From: Hymenopellis radicata
Taxonomy: Eukaryota > Basidiomycota > Agaricomycetes > Agaricales > Physalacriaceae
Assembly: GCA_015501595.1 (NCBI GenBank)
Contig: JADNRX010000201.1
Coordinates: 1 to 64,000 of the forward strand
Direction: 5' to 3'
Length of the DNA stretch: 64,000 bases
This document shows positions 12,436 through 24,589 of the stretch, piece after piece (the stretch's first letter is position 1; each line of letters opens with the position of its first letter). The notes under the pieces were generated by a model that saw only the letters and a program-made list of their open reading frames with translations, searched no databases and was not told the DNA's origin. The translations under genes and the position numbers were made by a program.

Positions 12436-12446
12436 GATCACCTGAC
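12436..12446 (+). promoter_or_regulatory. E-box-like site upstream of F-box paralog 2
   Basis: GATCACCTGAC, 41 bp before the start codon. The flanks have the same orientation as in the other paralogs, but the central CC/GG is inverted. Confidence 0.5.
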
Positions 12447-12486
12447 AACAACGTGCTTTCCTTTGTTCCACCATCATCACAGCACA

Positions 12487-14905
12487 ATGCCTCCTCGTCG
12501 GTCGCAGCGAATTTCTGGCTCGACGAAGGCCAAGTCGTCCACTGCACGCTCTGCGTCAGGCAAAAACAAAGCCATTATCGCACAACCAGCGAACAAGCGT
12601 CGGAAGTTGGCCCTCACAGCATTGACATTGCCCGATGACTCGGAGGATGAAGACACAGAGGAGGAGGATGTTGACGACAGCGATGCAGAGAAGGATGTTA
12701 CCCCTCCTACGAAGCAAGGAGGACAGCGTGACACCACTGCGCCTGCACGGAAGCGCTACGTGAAAGGAAAGCGAGGCATTTTACAGAAGATAACGGACAC
12801 GCCGCTTGACGTCTTATTCGAGGTGCGCGTTCTGCATCTGCCTAGTCTATCTTCTTAATTTGTTCTAGATATTTTCATACTTGGAGCCACTCGATCTCTT
12901 ACGACTCGGTCGCACAATAAAGGACCTTCGCGCGCTGCTCATGAGCAAGTCTTCAGCATTCGTTTGGGAGAGGGCTAGACTCGCGATGAAGAATTTGCCT
13001 CCCTTTCTCGATGATCTGACCGAGCCGCAGTACGCCAATCTACTGTTCGACAGTTCTTGCCATGTACGTCTCCCCTGCTGTCTGCATGCATACAACTACT
13101 TTCTTACATGGCTTGTTCAGGAATGCGGCAAACATACAATCAACACCGTTCAATGGGAGGCGCGGCTTCGACTTTGTAAACACTGTTTGCAAGATGGCTC
13201 GATGTACATTTGGTAACTTTCTAAATTAGCCTGGACTCATCGTGCCCTAGAATGACTGCTGATGAGGATTACCTGGTGGATTTGTCGAGCCGATACAGGG
13301 ACCTGATGTTGGTGACGCCTAAGTACATACTAACAGGCCAGCGCTTAACCCTAATATATTTTCACCTACCCGCCTATCGACGACTTGCTGAAGAATGTTC
13401 TTCAATGAACGACCAGTCGTTCCAAGTTTGGATTTCCAACAAGGGTGGCGAGTATTCTGCGCTTGTACAGGTAATTCTCCCATACTGCTACTGTCTTGAT
13501 GCTGATGGCAAATGTAGGGATGTCGTGCATATCAGCGATGGTCGTCGTTGAAGAAATACGGCCGTAACTCGGAGCTTCGTTCTCTTCGACGTGAAAGAAT
13601 GACAAGGTGAGCTACGCAATTTCCTTCATGCTTTGTGACTTATTTGTCCAGTATCATTCATCGCCTAGAGGCCGATGGATGGAGCGATGAGCTCAGAGAC
13701 TTCGACACGCTCATGACGCTTGAGAAGCACAAACTCGTCAGGCAATCCAAGGCCTTAACAGAGCGCAGTACGTCATTTAGGTGTTCGTAGTTGTCAATGA
13801 GACTGACCGTGGATATCAAAGTCTGGACTAACATCTGCCCTACTCTCACAAAGGTCGTGTCCGATGCTCGAACTGCGATTCTGACTCGCAAAATCAATAC
13901 TGCGATTAGCAGACGAGTGGCTTCGCTGCAGGAACTTTGCAAACCTCTCCTTGCCAAGATGTCTGAGCGTGAAGCCAGCCCTTCCGCATCGATGATCCCC
14001 CGCCTCGAGCCGTTCTTCAGCCTCATCAAGAACACGCCGTTCGAGCTAGACATCACCACAGCCGACTTTTCCGAAGCTCTTGAGAGTCTTCCAGATACCT
14101 GTGCCCTTTGGAGACGCCAGCGCGACGCCGACCTGAAGAAGATCCTCCTGAAGAATGACCATAGCGACAATTTGGCACTGGCGATGAACACGTTTACTTG
14201 CAAGAGTAGCAGTTGTTTAGCGTTATGTCCGCCCCTCCTCCATTATCCGCACCTTGCATCTCACCCATGCTTCGTCGGCAATGTAAAGATGGGCGATAAA
14301 GCCAATACCGGGCTCAATACCTCGGTCAACGTTTGGGATCCGCAATCTATCACGACGGTGACTGGACGCCTGCGTGAGGATTTCGAGGATATTATACGAA
14401 TGTGCGGACTCGATCCGGCGGTCGCTACTGCGGAGGACATGGATGCTGTTCAGGCTTTCTTCATCGAGGCAGAGGGTGCGTGCAGTCGTGTGCGCGTGAT
14501 GGACTGGCGTGGAGCCATGGTCCGTGTTTTCTCTTTTGCTTATACGTTTTGCTTATCATTCGTAGGGCTACGTCAAAGAACATCCAGCTACTCGAGTGAA
14601 GCGTGTTAGCGATGCTCATCTGATCTCCAGAGCTCAGATCCTCAATGCGTTTGACCTGGCTGCCGAGCTCAATTCAGAGTTTCGCACAGAGTCTTTCGTC
14701 TGTGTACATTGTGATATGACGGACTTGTCATCGCGAGATGCTCGCGAGTGGCATCTTATTTCTGGTTAGTGCTATCCAGTCTGAGACTTGTACCTGAGGC
14801 TGATCTGGATCTAGGCATAATATCCCTCGCGGCACGGACCCCGCGAACCATTTCAGGCGTAGCCTCAAGTATGGTTATACGTTCACGAAACATGTCGGGT
14901 TCTAG
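12487..14905 (+). CDS. F-box family protein (paralog 2), apparently intact
   Basis: Exon 1 starts MPPRRSQRISG and holds a basic stretch, an acidic Asp/Glu tract and the F-box start TDTPLDVLFE. After an intron come IFSYLEPLDLLRLGRTIKDL and LTEPQYANLLFDSSCH, then an exon with the CKHC cysteine pair and about six further exons. The C-terminal half has LALAMNTFTC, LHYPHLASHPCF and CGLDPAVATAEDMDA. The last exons give the finger FVCVHCDMTDLSS, with its His pair split across the final intron (WHLISGHNI). I find no frame break. The protein is probably an SCF substrate adaptor in cytoplasm or nucleus; the basic N-terminus suggests a nuclear one. Transcribed toward the paralog at 15243-20374. Confidence 0.85.
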
Positions 14906-16409
14906 GGTAGTAGTGATTGATGACTCTTTCATTCTCCCTGTATGAATACTAACGGTGTATCGAATATCAATGTACAATATCAAGCAGTGATCACTTACGG
15001 CGTCATGGTCGACATAAGTTTCTCCGACCCTAAGGATGGAGGACCCTACGCAGATGTACAATCTGAAGTCTTCATTGGGTCGCAACCCTAGCTTCCGTCA
15101 CGTCTCTTCAAGCCACTTGACTCGTCGTTAACCGGCGCTCTGCGTCGCAAGAATTCTCACCCCGCTTTCGAATGGTTGATCCTCAGATTGATATTTTAGT
15201 AAACGCTACATCAGTGCTAGTTTGCGCTGCATTCCTTCCGGTTCAAGAGCCGCCAGAAACAACAGCTTCTGCGACCAGAAATACCTGGCTGTTCAGCTTC
15301 CTATCCTTCAAACTCCGTCGGTAATGGTCGACAGCGTCGCCTGTTATACCATGCCTAGTTATAAATTAGTATCCAGCATGAATCGTTCATGAAGCAAGGA
15401 CTGACTCGGAACTTAGATGTTCAGACCGCGCACTTGCAGAGGACTGTGCCACGTTACAATGGACGCAGACAAATGATGACGGACCCGCTAGAGCCGATTT
15501 CAGTGAGGATTTCTCCACCGCGCGCGCAGAAGAAATGAGGTCGGCGTCGGTGGCACGAGCCCACGCAGTGTTGTGACCATGATTCTACAAACAATCAGTA
15601 ATCCATTGTGATACTAAAGTCGAAGAAACTAACCATAGCACTGCGCCAACGCATCACCTTATGCAACTTTCGGCGGTTTTCGCCACCTGTGTACTGGACG
15701 CATTTCTCGCAAGTCAAAAAGGCGTCTGCGGCGTCCATATCCTGAACAGTCGCAGTTCCTGCATCGAGGCCACACATCTCTATAATTTTCTTGCAAATGG
15801 CATGGTGAGCTTTACCGGCTACTTTAATCCGTTTGTTTGTCCACGGCGTGACGCTTGCGTTGCCGATCTTGCAGTGAGAATAGAAACACTGATGCAAGGC
15901 GAAGTACGGGTAATGCAGCACCGGCACAACATCCTGACGCGAGTTGAAGCCGAAACGCGGCTTCTCTGAACAGTCGGTGCAAGTGAAAGCATTGATAGCC
16001 AAAGAAAGATCTTCACTGCAACCAGCTCTGCAAAGGAGCTCTTTGAGATATGTTTCTTGTTTCTCTCGCCAAATAAGGCAGATGTCCGGCAGACTCTCAA
16101 GACCCTTTGTGAAGTCAGCAGTGACATCTGTGAGGGGTGGCCCATTCTTGATGATGCCGAAGAAAGGCTGATACGAGCAGATGGTGCCAGCAGGAGGATT
16201 CGGTGGTGTTTCCGGAAGTTTGGTAAGAAGGGCGTCGCCAAGCCGCTCCAGAAGAGACACTCGTTCGCGCGCAACAGTCTCTATCCTTATCTGCAGATGT
16301 TCAGCCCGGAGGTTTCCCATTAGTTCTGTGAGAGTGGCTTGATGGCTTCCCAAGCTACACCATAACGATTAGCGTCCTCCAATCAAAATAGGAAAAGGCG
16401 TGCCTCGTT

Positions 16410-16466
16410 CCAGAGTAAGATATAAATAGGCACGAGCGAAGCGAGTGTCTATTTATAGAACTCTGG
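16410..16466. repeat. fold-back palindrome at element end
   Basis: A 57-nt imperfect hairpin. CCAGAGT pairs with ACTCTGG, and TATAAATAG-GCAC pairs with GTGTC-TATTTATA around a gagcgaagcga loop. The other end of the element (about 18970-19026) has the outer arm and a related cac-tatttat motif but not the closed hairpin. Confidence 0.6.
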
Positions 16467-17785
16467 CCTTTACCTGACTTTTCTCGCGCCGAAATGAGGA
16501 TCTTTTATCTTATCTTTCCGCTATCTCTTATCTTATCAAAATGTCTTTCCGTTCCAAATGCGCCGGCCTGCTCGCGTCATGACCCTAACCCAGCACGGCG
16601 TCTACCATCGACTCACCACCAGCTAACAAAATCTTCTTACACATCTCTACTGTCTAAAGCCGTTTCATATTTCGCAGGTCGACCCCATGAACATCTACCG
16701 TTGTTTCCAAGCCGTCGATGACAACAAGGCCGGCTATGGCGGACGTTAACTCAAGCCCATACTCGTTGTTACAGCCGCCTTGGAAACGTCTGGTACAAGA
16801 TGATAGCCAGTACCATGGAGCTCACTGTCGCCGACGACTTCTGGTTGCCCGTACGCGAGTCGATTGTTTTAATTTGTTTGTAGTCCAGTCGCTCGCATTC
16901 CAGTCGTCACAGGCCAGCTGCCGTTGGTAACCTACGTGTCTCGGATCACAACATCCCAGAAGAGCACCCGAGAGGAAGACCAACCCAAGATCACCACCCC
17001 AGAGATGAGCCGACGGGACGCGACGTGTGACGGAGTAGTGTGTGGAGGAGTATTCGAGACGCGTGGTCCAGACATGCTCAGAGGTGACGGCGCCTCGGCG
17101 TACGCGTGCAGTGGTGCGTCGTCTTTCGAGCTGGTTATAACCCTACGAATTCTCCATACTTTTACCAGACGTCGAGCAGGCCATTGGGAACTCGCTTTGA
17201 GCTTGGACGGTATGCTCCATGTCCCTCCTTCTCCTACCGCTAAATAGTGTCCCAGATACGTTGATGGATTTGCTGACGCAGCGTTGGATGTTGTTTTCGT
17301 GACGCGTCCTTTTTCCATTTGACTTCGCGTCGGTGGGCACTTCGGACTTCTTTGGGCGGGATGTGGTTTATTGAAGGCTGACACGCTTTGCACGGCCTAC
17401 GTGGAGCCAGGACTGTCTCGAGCTCACCTTTTGGAACAGGTGTGTATACCATGACCGACTCAAATCAGACTTTGTCTAAATCTTTCTGACAGGAGATTGT
17501 CCTGGTCAAGGTGTATACATGCATTCCGCATGCTTGACTCGATGTTGATATTTTCTAGTTCTTATATGTAGTGTACTTACCTTAGTCTGCGCTACTACTG
17601 ACGCTTCCTTAAGGTATATCATGGTGAGTCGCCCTTCTCGCCTCACTGATCGTGCTAATCAGCGCGTGTAGTTTATAAAACAAGACGAGTCGTCGACACA
17701 ACAACCTCTTCAGGCGCGCACCCATAAGAATGAGAATGCCCGACAACACAGCACTCCCCTCAAGCGCAACCTCGACATCCTCAGG

Positions 17786-18967
17786 AATGCCCCCCGCCGC
17801 CGCAATTCTCAAGCACTCAAGTCTAGCCCACTTTCAAGCCAGTGGTCACCCAGTCAGCGTCAAACTCGGCACCATCACACGAGGGAAACTCAGCCTGTCT
17901 TTGGACCTGGCCTCACAGGTCTGGGAAACAGGTTAGTGCTGCCTCATACTTGCCTTCCGTACTCACCTTTTTCTTCCAGCTGTTAGTTTACATGGCCTCC
18001 GTCCTTCAAACTCGCTTCTCTCTGCCGGCTTTCCAGGAGCGATACTACGTCGTCACCAAGAACTATGGCATGGCGTGCGACGAGCAACTTCCCGCAGATT
18101 GCGTCGGGTGTCAGATGCACAAAGTTGCCGACGGACTGTTGAGCGGGCGTTACTCTCATCCTGCCAACTACGCCACTGAGAAGCCAGAGAACGACGACGC
18201 TCCGGTGTTCCAGGCTGGGATCAAACCTACTGGCTTCAAGGCCTTGATCGGCAAGGGACACGAGGAATTTTCGACAATGAGGCAGCAGGATTCAGAAGAG
18301 TTTTTGACCCATCTCCTCACTGTCTTGAGGCGGGACGCGCACAAGCACAAGGAACGAGCCGACCCTGGTATGCATTCTGTCTTGAGCGTGCCCAATACTA
18401 ATTCTTTCGCAGATGCCACCGCTGTTTTCTCGTACAGTATGGAGCAGAGGCTGCAGTGTGGCGAGTGCAAAAAGGTGCGATATAGCGTGGATAGCATGGA
18501 TGTTGTTAGTGTGCCTTTACCGGTGAAAGAGACGGGGAAAGATGCGGAGGGCAAAACGCGCTATGAGGAGGTGCCGCTTTGGGACTGCCTAGGAATACTG
18601 CTTGGTGTGGAGGCGTTGGAGTACTCTTGTCCGTCGTGCACAAAGTCGGTGCACGCACTAAGGTGGAGGGGTTTAAACCTTCTTCTTCATCGTTCTCTGG
18701 CTGACATGCGGCATATAATAGACAAAACAAGTTTGTATCGCTCCCCCAGGTCCTCGTTGTTCATGCAAAAAAATTTCAATTAGTGAATTGGGTTCTTAAA
18801 AAATTAGGTAAGTATGCGCGCTTGTATCTCCTCTAATCTGTGGTAATGTTCTCATAGACATCCTTCCCGACGGTGACGAACTTGTGTTCACGGACAGTCA
18901 ACTTCAATGGGCATGGAACTTTGACACTGGCAGAAAACAGAGACTTATCAACATTGAGGAAAGCTAA
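17786..18967 (+). pseudogene. truncated UBP14/USP5-type ubiquitin hydrolase in TIR element
   Basis: A fragment of the deubiquitinase that disassembles free ubiquitin chains. A piece of the ZnF-UBP domain (HFQASGHPVSVKLGTIT) is followed, in another frame, by the catalytic-domain entry FGPGLTGLGN. Then YMASVLQTRFSLPAFQERYY continues through MRQQDSEEFLTHLL, the CGEC and CPSC zinc pairs and HAKKFQLVNW. Where the family has NSCYMASVLQT this copy reads LLVYMASVLQT, so the nucleophilic Cys is missing. It stops at 18965-18967, before the His box and UBA domains. The upstream part is frame-broken. The gene cannot encode an active enzyme. I infer that the element captured it from an intact gene elsewhere in the genome. 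Confidence 0.75.
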
Positions 18968-20374
18968 ACACAGTGTCACTATTTATGGAAAAATTTAAAT
19001 CTGATATTTTTTATATCTTACTCTGGACTGAATTGCGCTTGCGCAATTCACACCCTATAGATTCAGTCAACTCCTTAGGTTGATTTACGTGTGGATGGTC
19101 CTTCAGCGCATCTACAGCAGAGCTATATTTTAATTCATCCTGCCACCCGTCCGCCTCTAGGTGCGTAATGACACTGCAACGAGGTCAGCTCAGATCAAGA
19201 CGTGACAAAAACAAGTGGTACCTCGATAGTCGTTTACCGCGAAGGCCTGCAAGTTCCATAGCGCGCGCTGCCGTGCGCGAATCCATCCACTGTTCGTACT
19301 TCTGACAGTCCTGCAAGAAATTTGATAAATATTCGCGATGTGATCAAGAAACGACTATTAACCCGGGCGAGAGCCTGATACTCCTTTGTTTTCTTCGCGA
19401 ACCAAGCAGTGAATTCTGGGGTTCCATGCCCGAGACTCTCAGATTCTTCGACCAAGCTATCATACGAGTCACGATCATAGAACCGAAGAAAAGCGCTACC
19501 TAACATCATGTTAGTTCAATTTATGTCTCGTCGTCGGAGTAAACGAAGCTACGTACTGCTGGAGTGAGAGAAACGGGGAGTGATTTTCAGGATCTCGGGA
19601 GGGACTGGCGAATCCTCATAATCCTTCCGAAGGACTGTCTCCGAGGCCATTCTTCATTACGTTCAGTATTGACCCAGCACATCGTCGAAGGAGCACTCAC
19701 ATAATTCCCGATTCCAAACATTCTTTGCACAGCCTCATGCGTATCTGCCACTGCACGTACTTAGTCGCCCCTTTCAAGCAATTCTATGAAGCGGGTAAAG
19801 TCGCGAAACGCATAACAAAGGAAGACACATACATGACAGTGGCTATCGAACAGAAGGTTGGCGTACTCGGGCTCACTCAAGTCCTCTAGCATAGGGGGCA
19901 GTCCTTCCATTCTTAATCGAGCTCTCCCCAGACTCCGCTCGATGACTTCCCCATGAGTAGCGAGCGCAGAGCCTTTGTTGTCCGGCTCATTCGCAACAGG
20001 TCGAGTGGCTCCAAGTAAGAAAAAACCTGTCGAAGTTAGGATGCTGGGTATCTGAAGTAGAAGTGACTTACTTCAAGTAGCACGTCCAAGGGAGTCTCCG
20101 TGAGTTGCTTCAATATTCCGCATTGATTCGGCGGAGCGGCTTGAGTGGCAACGACAGCGCTAGTCTTGACACGCTTACGGGCTTTCCTACCAGTTGGGAC
20201 TTTCCGTTCGGTACCATCGGATTCTTCTGGTTTAGGAGGAGCTATTCTGGCGCGCTTCTTAGCTGTGTCAGCTCTCGCGTTCTTCTTGGAAGTTGTTTTT
20301 GTCTTGGACCGCGAAACCTTGGGAGCAGCCGTCGAAGAAGAAGCAGCAACCCTACTCGAGCGACGAGGAGGCAT

Positions 20375-21630
20375 AGTGGCAAAGCAGGTTTCAGGAGCTA
20401 TGGTAATGGTTGTAGTGATGGTGGTAATAGACCAATGTTTGAATCGCCGCCGTCACATGGAGGGTTGCGGTCAGGTGATCACACCAGAAGAGACTCAGAT
20501 TCTGCCATACATTGGTCCGGAGATATTGCGCCCGGATTGGTTGAAGACGGTGCTGAAGGTGGCGGTGGTGGTGGATAATCCGAGGGGGCGGGGAATATCT
20601 GTCTGAGATTCCCTGGAGATTCCTCATGCAACTTCGATTTATTTACTTCTGTAGCGTTAGCCAAACAGACCCGGAAATATAAAGCCGCCTGAGCCAATTT
20701 TACTCTTTAGATTCGACCACCATTAGGTCACTAGTAGTTGTCGTCTCTCCGGAGTGCCGTCAGTTTCTACCTCTTTCCTTCAGTTTCGCCTGCTTACGTT
20801 TTTGACAGCCGACGCGGGGCGATCTTCGTCAGGCGGTTGTCTCGCAGGAGGCGCTGATGTTGTAGCCGAAAAGCTCCTCGTACGTGTTATCGTTGTCTCA
20901 ATTTTCCTTCCTTTTTGATATTCACCGTTCAGTGTTTGGTGCTCCCTGATGGACCCTCCCTGTGCACCGCTCTCGCAGGCTGCGTGCACTTGTGTGGACG
21001 CTGAAGTATTCGGGCGGTACGTCTTCACTAGCCTCCAATAGACTGCCATCCAACATATTCAGTAGAGGGAATCCCTGCCTAAGACTCGTCGGAATGTGGA
21101 TGACGCTGCATTGCAGAACGTCCTTACTCGGATGGGTTCCCAGAAAATCAATTATCCCAGGCCATCTATGTCCATCGCTTGGTCACTCCCTGTCAAGAAT
21201 AGTGGTGACTGTTGCTCTCGTCGTTTACGTTGTCCTTGTCAATATTTGGTCAATGTATGATGTTCGTGAGTATATGTTGGATGAATGTGCAGTCCGTTGC
21301 AAAACTAGTCTTGCAATCGGTTCTTCCTCCGCAAGGTCATGGTATCAGTTGGATCTCGAATGTTCTTGCTAGATTCGGGCATCTCGCGCGAGATGCTTTT
21401 TCATCTGGACGTCCGCTGGATCAACTGGCGGTGGCCTGCTCTCATTCTTCCTTCTCGTATGCATTAACGGGTTTTCGATACCCAGTCCATTAGCGAGGTG
21501 TCGACTGACTCCCGCTGGTTCTGCGTCGCCATTCTCATGTCATTCCCACTAACAATGCGAGTGACGGGTAAAGATACGCCGCAAACACATTTGCAGTCTG
21601 TGCTCGTGGCTTCAGACAATGTGATGTTGC
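20375..21630. other. divergent spacer between F-box paralogs
   Basis: This is the shared upstream region of two head-to-head F-box genes. Each has its own E-box-like site near the start codon. The middle (about 20640-21600) holds no gene that I can support. Confidence 0.5.
20470..20480 (-). promoter_or_regulatory. E-box-like site upstream of F-box paralog 3
   Basis: GATCACCTGAC on the coding strand, 96 bp before the start codon. Confidence 0.5.
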
Positions 21631-21641
21631 GATCAGGTGAC
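21631..21641 (+). promoter_or_regulatory. E-box-like site upstream of F-box paralog 4
   Basis: GATCAGGTGAC, 66 bp before the start codon, within GCGATCAGGTGAC-type context shared with paralogs 5 and 6. Confidence 0.55.
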
Positions 21642-21707
21642 TCAGCGGTCTCTATTTGTCGAAGACATAGGAGGCACTTTACGTTTCACCGCCACCACCA
21701 CCACAAC

Positions 21708-24155
21708 ATGTCGTCTCTACCTCCTCGTCGCTCTACCCGTATTGCTGTGTCCCAGATGAAGAAGGATATCATGCTCTCCTCCTCTGAACCGAAAGCTGTC
21801 GCGAAGCCCAAGGTAAAAGCAGCCCCAGTGAAGAAGCGTGGCACACCAGCATCCCCAAGCGCAGACAACACGGATAAGAAGGGAGAGTCGTCACGTAAAA
21901 AGCCGCGAACACACGTCAAGACTGGCACTTCGGTTGAGACTTCTGGTCAAGCTCGGAAAGGACAAGGAAAATTAAGCCTGTTTACCGAGGCTCCTCTCGA
22001 CGTTCTATTTGAGGTACGTGTCATAACGGGTGGAGAGTCATTGTTTCTGAATCCAGTTTTATTCAAGGTCTTTTCGAATTTGGAGCCTCTTGACCTCCTG
22101 CGGATGAGTCGCACGACGAAAACGCTACGCTCCCTGCTCATGGACAAGTCATATATAAGTGTCTGGCAAAGCGCCCTTGAGGGAATAGAAGGTCTTCCGC
22201 CCGTGATTGAGGGCTTGAGTGAGCCGCAGTACGTGAACCTGATGTTTGACAATCATTGTCACGTATGTATCCCTCGAATGAACGTCCATGTTCTTACTGG
22301 TCTCTTAGAACTGTTGCTCAGAAGCGCCCACAACGTATATCCTCTGGGAAGTGCGCATGAGGCTCTGTACGGAATGCCTCGATAAGGGGACCATGTATGT
22401 ACCGCTACTTCTGTACGAAAATTACTCATTACTCGAAGCATGGCAACTGAGGAACGACTTCGGCAGCATCAAGTGTTTGACATCAAAAAAGCCCGCGAGC
22501 TACTTGCAATTACTCCCTCTTGCGGGAATTTTCAATGTATGTATCTTCATCCTCTCAAATTTCCCGCACCGGCTTATGTTATGTGGCCAGTCATTAGGCC
22601 TACTAGTACCTGGTATTATAAGCTGGGTTGGGAGAGGGTAGTGGAGGAGAGTGCACCGCTGCGGCGTGGATCGTCAGAGTATGCGACCTGGCTCTTAGAG
22701 AAGCAGAAGGAGCATAATGCCCTTATTGAGGTGAGTCTTATTCAATACCCATACGGCTGGACATACGCTCAAGCCTTTATGAAGTCCTGCAAGCAGCACA
22801 AGAACTGGTTCGACTCTAGGGCTGAGGTCAGACTAGCAAGGTACCGTTTGTATCTTCCTCGTCCGGTGTAAGTTGACATGGCCTACAGCATCATTGCTCG
22901 ATTGGAGGCAGACGGTTGGGAAGTGGAACTGGGTCTGTCCACTCGTGACATCCTGCGAGTTCACCCGCTCGTCAATCTGCCTGAAGTGCTGAACGATCGC
23001 AGTAGGTCCCTTCGTATTCGGTTTGCTTGACACCGAGATAAATCATTGTAGCTTGGGATTTGATTCGTCCAACTCTCACAGACCTCATATCCAACATTCG
23101 CGCTGACCGGCTCAAGAAAATCCTTCAAAGTGCTATCAAGGAGCGAACACGCACTCTAGAGGAGCTTGTAGTCCATATCTTGGAGGAAAAACCGGAAACG
23201 CCCCACAATCCACCTGCCTCTGCCTTTGCACCTACCAACCTTTCTTGGATATTATCACGAACACGCCACCCAAAGAAAATGCCACCAACAAGCTCAAGGA
23301 AGCGCTCGAGGCTGTCCCCGACGTATGCGAGAAGTGGAGACAGGAACAAAGGGCTCGTTTGAAAGCGATGCTCCACAGGAAGAAAGGACGCAACAATGAT
23401 CTTTCCTTGGTCGTCAACGCCTTTACTTGCGTCGACTGCAATAAACGCTCCCCGCCGACCGTTCTTCATTACCCACATTTCGCCACCCACGCCTGCTTCC
23501 TTTCTACCGCTTCCGTCGGCGACACCGATGTCGGGGTTTGGAGCGACAAGGCAATTAGAGTCTTGAATAAGACTATCTACAATAGATGTGTGGGCTTTGT
23601 CCGGGACTGTGGACTGGATCCAAATACTGCCACTGCTGAGGATATGGACGCCGCCAATGTTTTCTTCCGGTGCGAGGAATGTGATTCAGGACAGAAACTT
23701 AGGGATGGAATGAAATCAATTCATCTGATGCGTTGGCGTACAGCCATGGTGAATGTTTCTATCTCTTTCTGGTCGTCATATATCTAAAGTTTTCGCAGAA
23801 TCATCACCACATCGCTGGAGTGGCCCGTGTTGACGACGATTGGCTCATCGCTTTGGGACGCAGTAAAGAACAATCCATGTTTGAGAACGAACTGTCGTGG
23901 CCGCCAGCTCATAAGGCGTATCATTGGACGTTTGTTTGCGTCCATTGTAATATGGAGGAGTCCTCCCCGACTGCTCGTGTTGAGCATCTTCGTTCTGCGT
24001 GAATCCGTTCCTTTAAGACGTGTTCGTGCTAACTTCCCCGCAGGCATGGGATAGATGGCGCTCCTACGATGGTGGACCATTATCGACGAGGTCTGAAATA
24101 TACGAACTTGAATAACTTGTCGGTAACGGTCGAGGTCGAGGCAGATGATACCTGA
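21708..24155 (+). CDS. F-box family protein (paralog 4), one frame break
   Basis: Exon 1 (MSSLPPRRSTRIAVSQ) is Lys-rich and ends TEAPLDVLFE. The next exon reads VFSNLEPLDLLRMSRTTKTL and LSEPQYVNLMFDNHCH. Middle exons give MATEERLRQHQVF and the VEESAPLRRGSSEYATWL segment. The C-terminal half has LSLVVNAFTCVDC, LHYPHFATHACF, CGLDPNTATAEDMDAANVFF and the finger FVCVHCNMEESS; the last exon is HGIDGAPTMVDHYRRG to the stop. The frame slips by one base near 23230, inside an otherwise normal exon. If that is an assembly error the gene is complete; if real, the C-terminal half is lost. Closest in sequence to paralogs 5 and 6. Confidence 0.75.
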
Positions 24156-24589
24156 AGACAAAGACGCGACCGCTGTAAGATACAGATGCATTATGCTGAG
24201 ACTATGTCAAATATAACGTGTTGACAATTCGTCGAACAGAATGCACGAGAACAACCCCGGCTGTGTATAGACATGAGAATTCGCCTGCCAACTTGAACTT
24301 TGACCCTCGGTCTGTTATAAAGTCTGGCGGAAATTGCGACCACGTTATGAGGAAACATCGAAGGAAACACACCGGTGAGGCAATTGAGAGGTCAAAACTT
24401 GTGGATGCGTCGCGGGATTGTACGAGGTCGTAAACGAGACAGTTCCCTATTGAAGCTCTGTTTTCAATATATGACTTCACGATCTTACCATTCCTTTGCA
24501 ATCTAGTCAAATTTTCGAATGCCTCTCAAGTCTCGCGGGGTTGTGCACGCAAAATATGTAAGCTGTTAGTACGTGCGGAATACACCACT

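Larger units (their letters stand above)
16410..19026. mobile_element. 2.6-kb TIR element carrying a deubiquitinase fragment
   Basis: Exact 17-bp terminal inverted repeats CCAGAGTAAGATATAAA lie at 16410-16426 and, inverted, at 19010-19026. The element sits at the position of an intron in the F-box paralog. The left end also folds on itself as a near-palindrome (16410-16466). Inside are a truncated UBP14-like gene (17786-18967, plus strand) and sequence resembling 400-465 of this window. I see no transposase, so it is probably non-autonomous, of a gene-capturing type. The CAGAG terminus resembles some hAT ends, but no 8-bp target duplication is visible, so the class stays open. Confidence 0.7.
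15243..20374 (-). pseudogene. F-box family protein (paralog 3) split by a 2.6-kb TIR element
   Basis: Two halves of one minus-strand gene flank an insertion. The N-terminal half (20374 to about 19060) starts MPPRRSSRVAASS, with a Lys-rich region, TETPLDVLLE, then VFSYLEPLDLLRMSRTTKAL; the middle exons end near KELTES. The C-terminal half (16372 to 15243) starts at an intron acceptor and runs through LTELMGNLRAEHLQ, LSLAINAFTCTDC, MCGLDAGTATVQDMDAADAF, MRWRSAMV and a CVHC finger, ending VVSGGS. The gap corresponds to one intron in intact paralogs and is filled by the element at 16410-19026. A separate one-base frame break occurs near 19948. Whether such a large insertion in an intron could be spliced out is unknown, but the frame break makes a functional product unlikely. 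Confidence 0.75.

Noticed and set aside
17842..18967. Functional ubiquitin hydrolase gene
   Set aside because: Catalytic Cys, His box and UBA domains are missing, and the upstream part is frame-broken.
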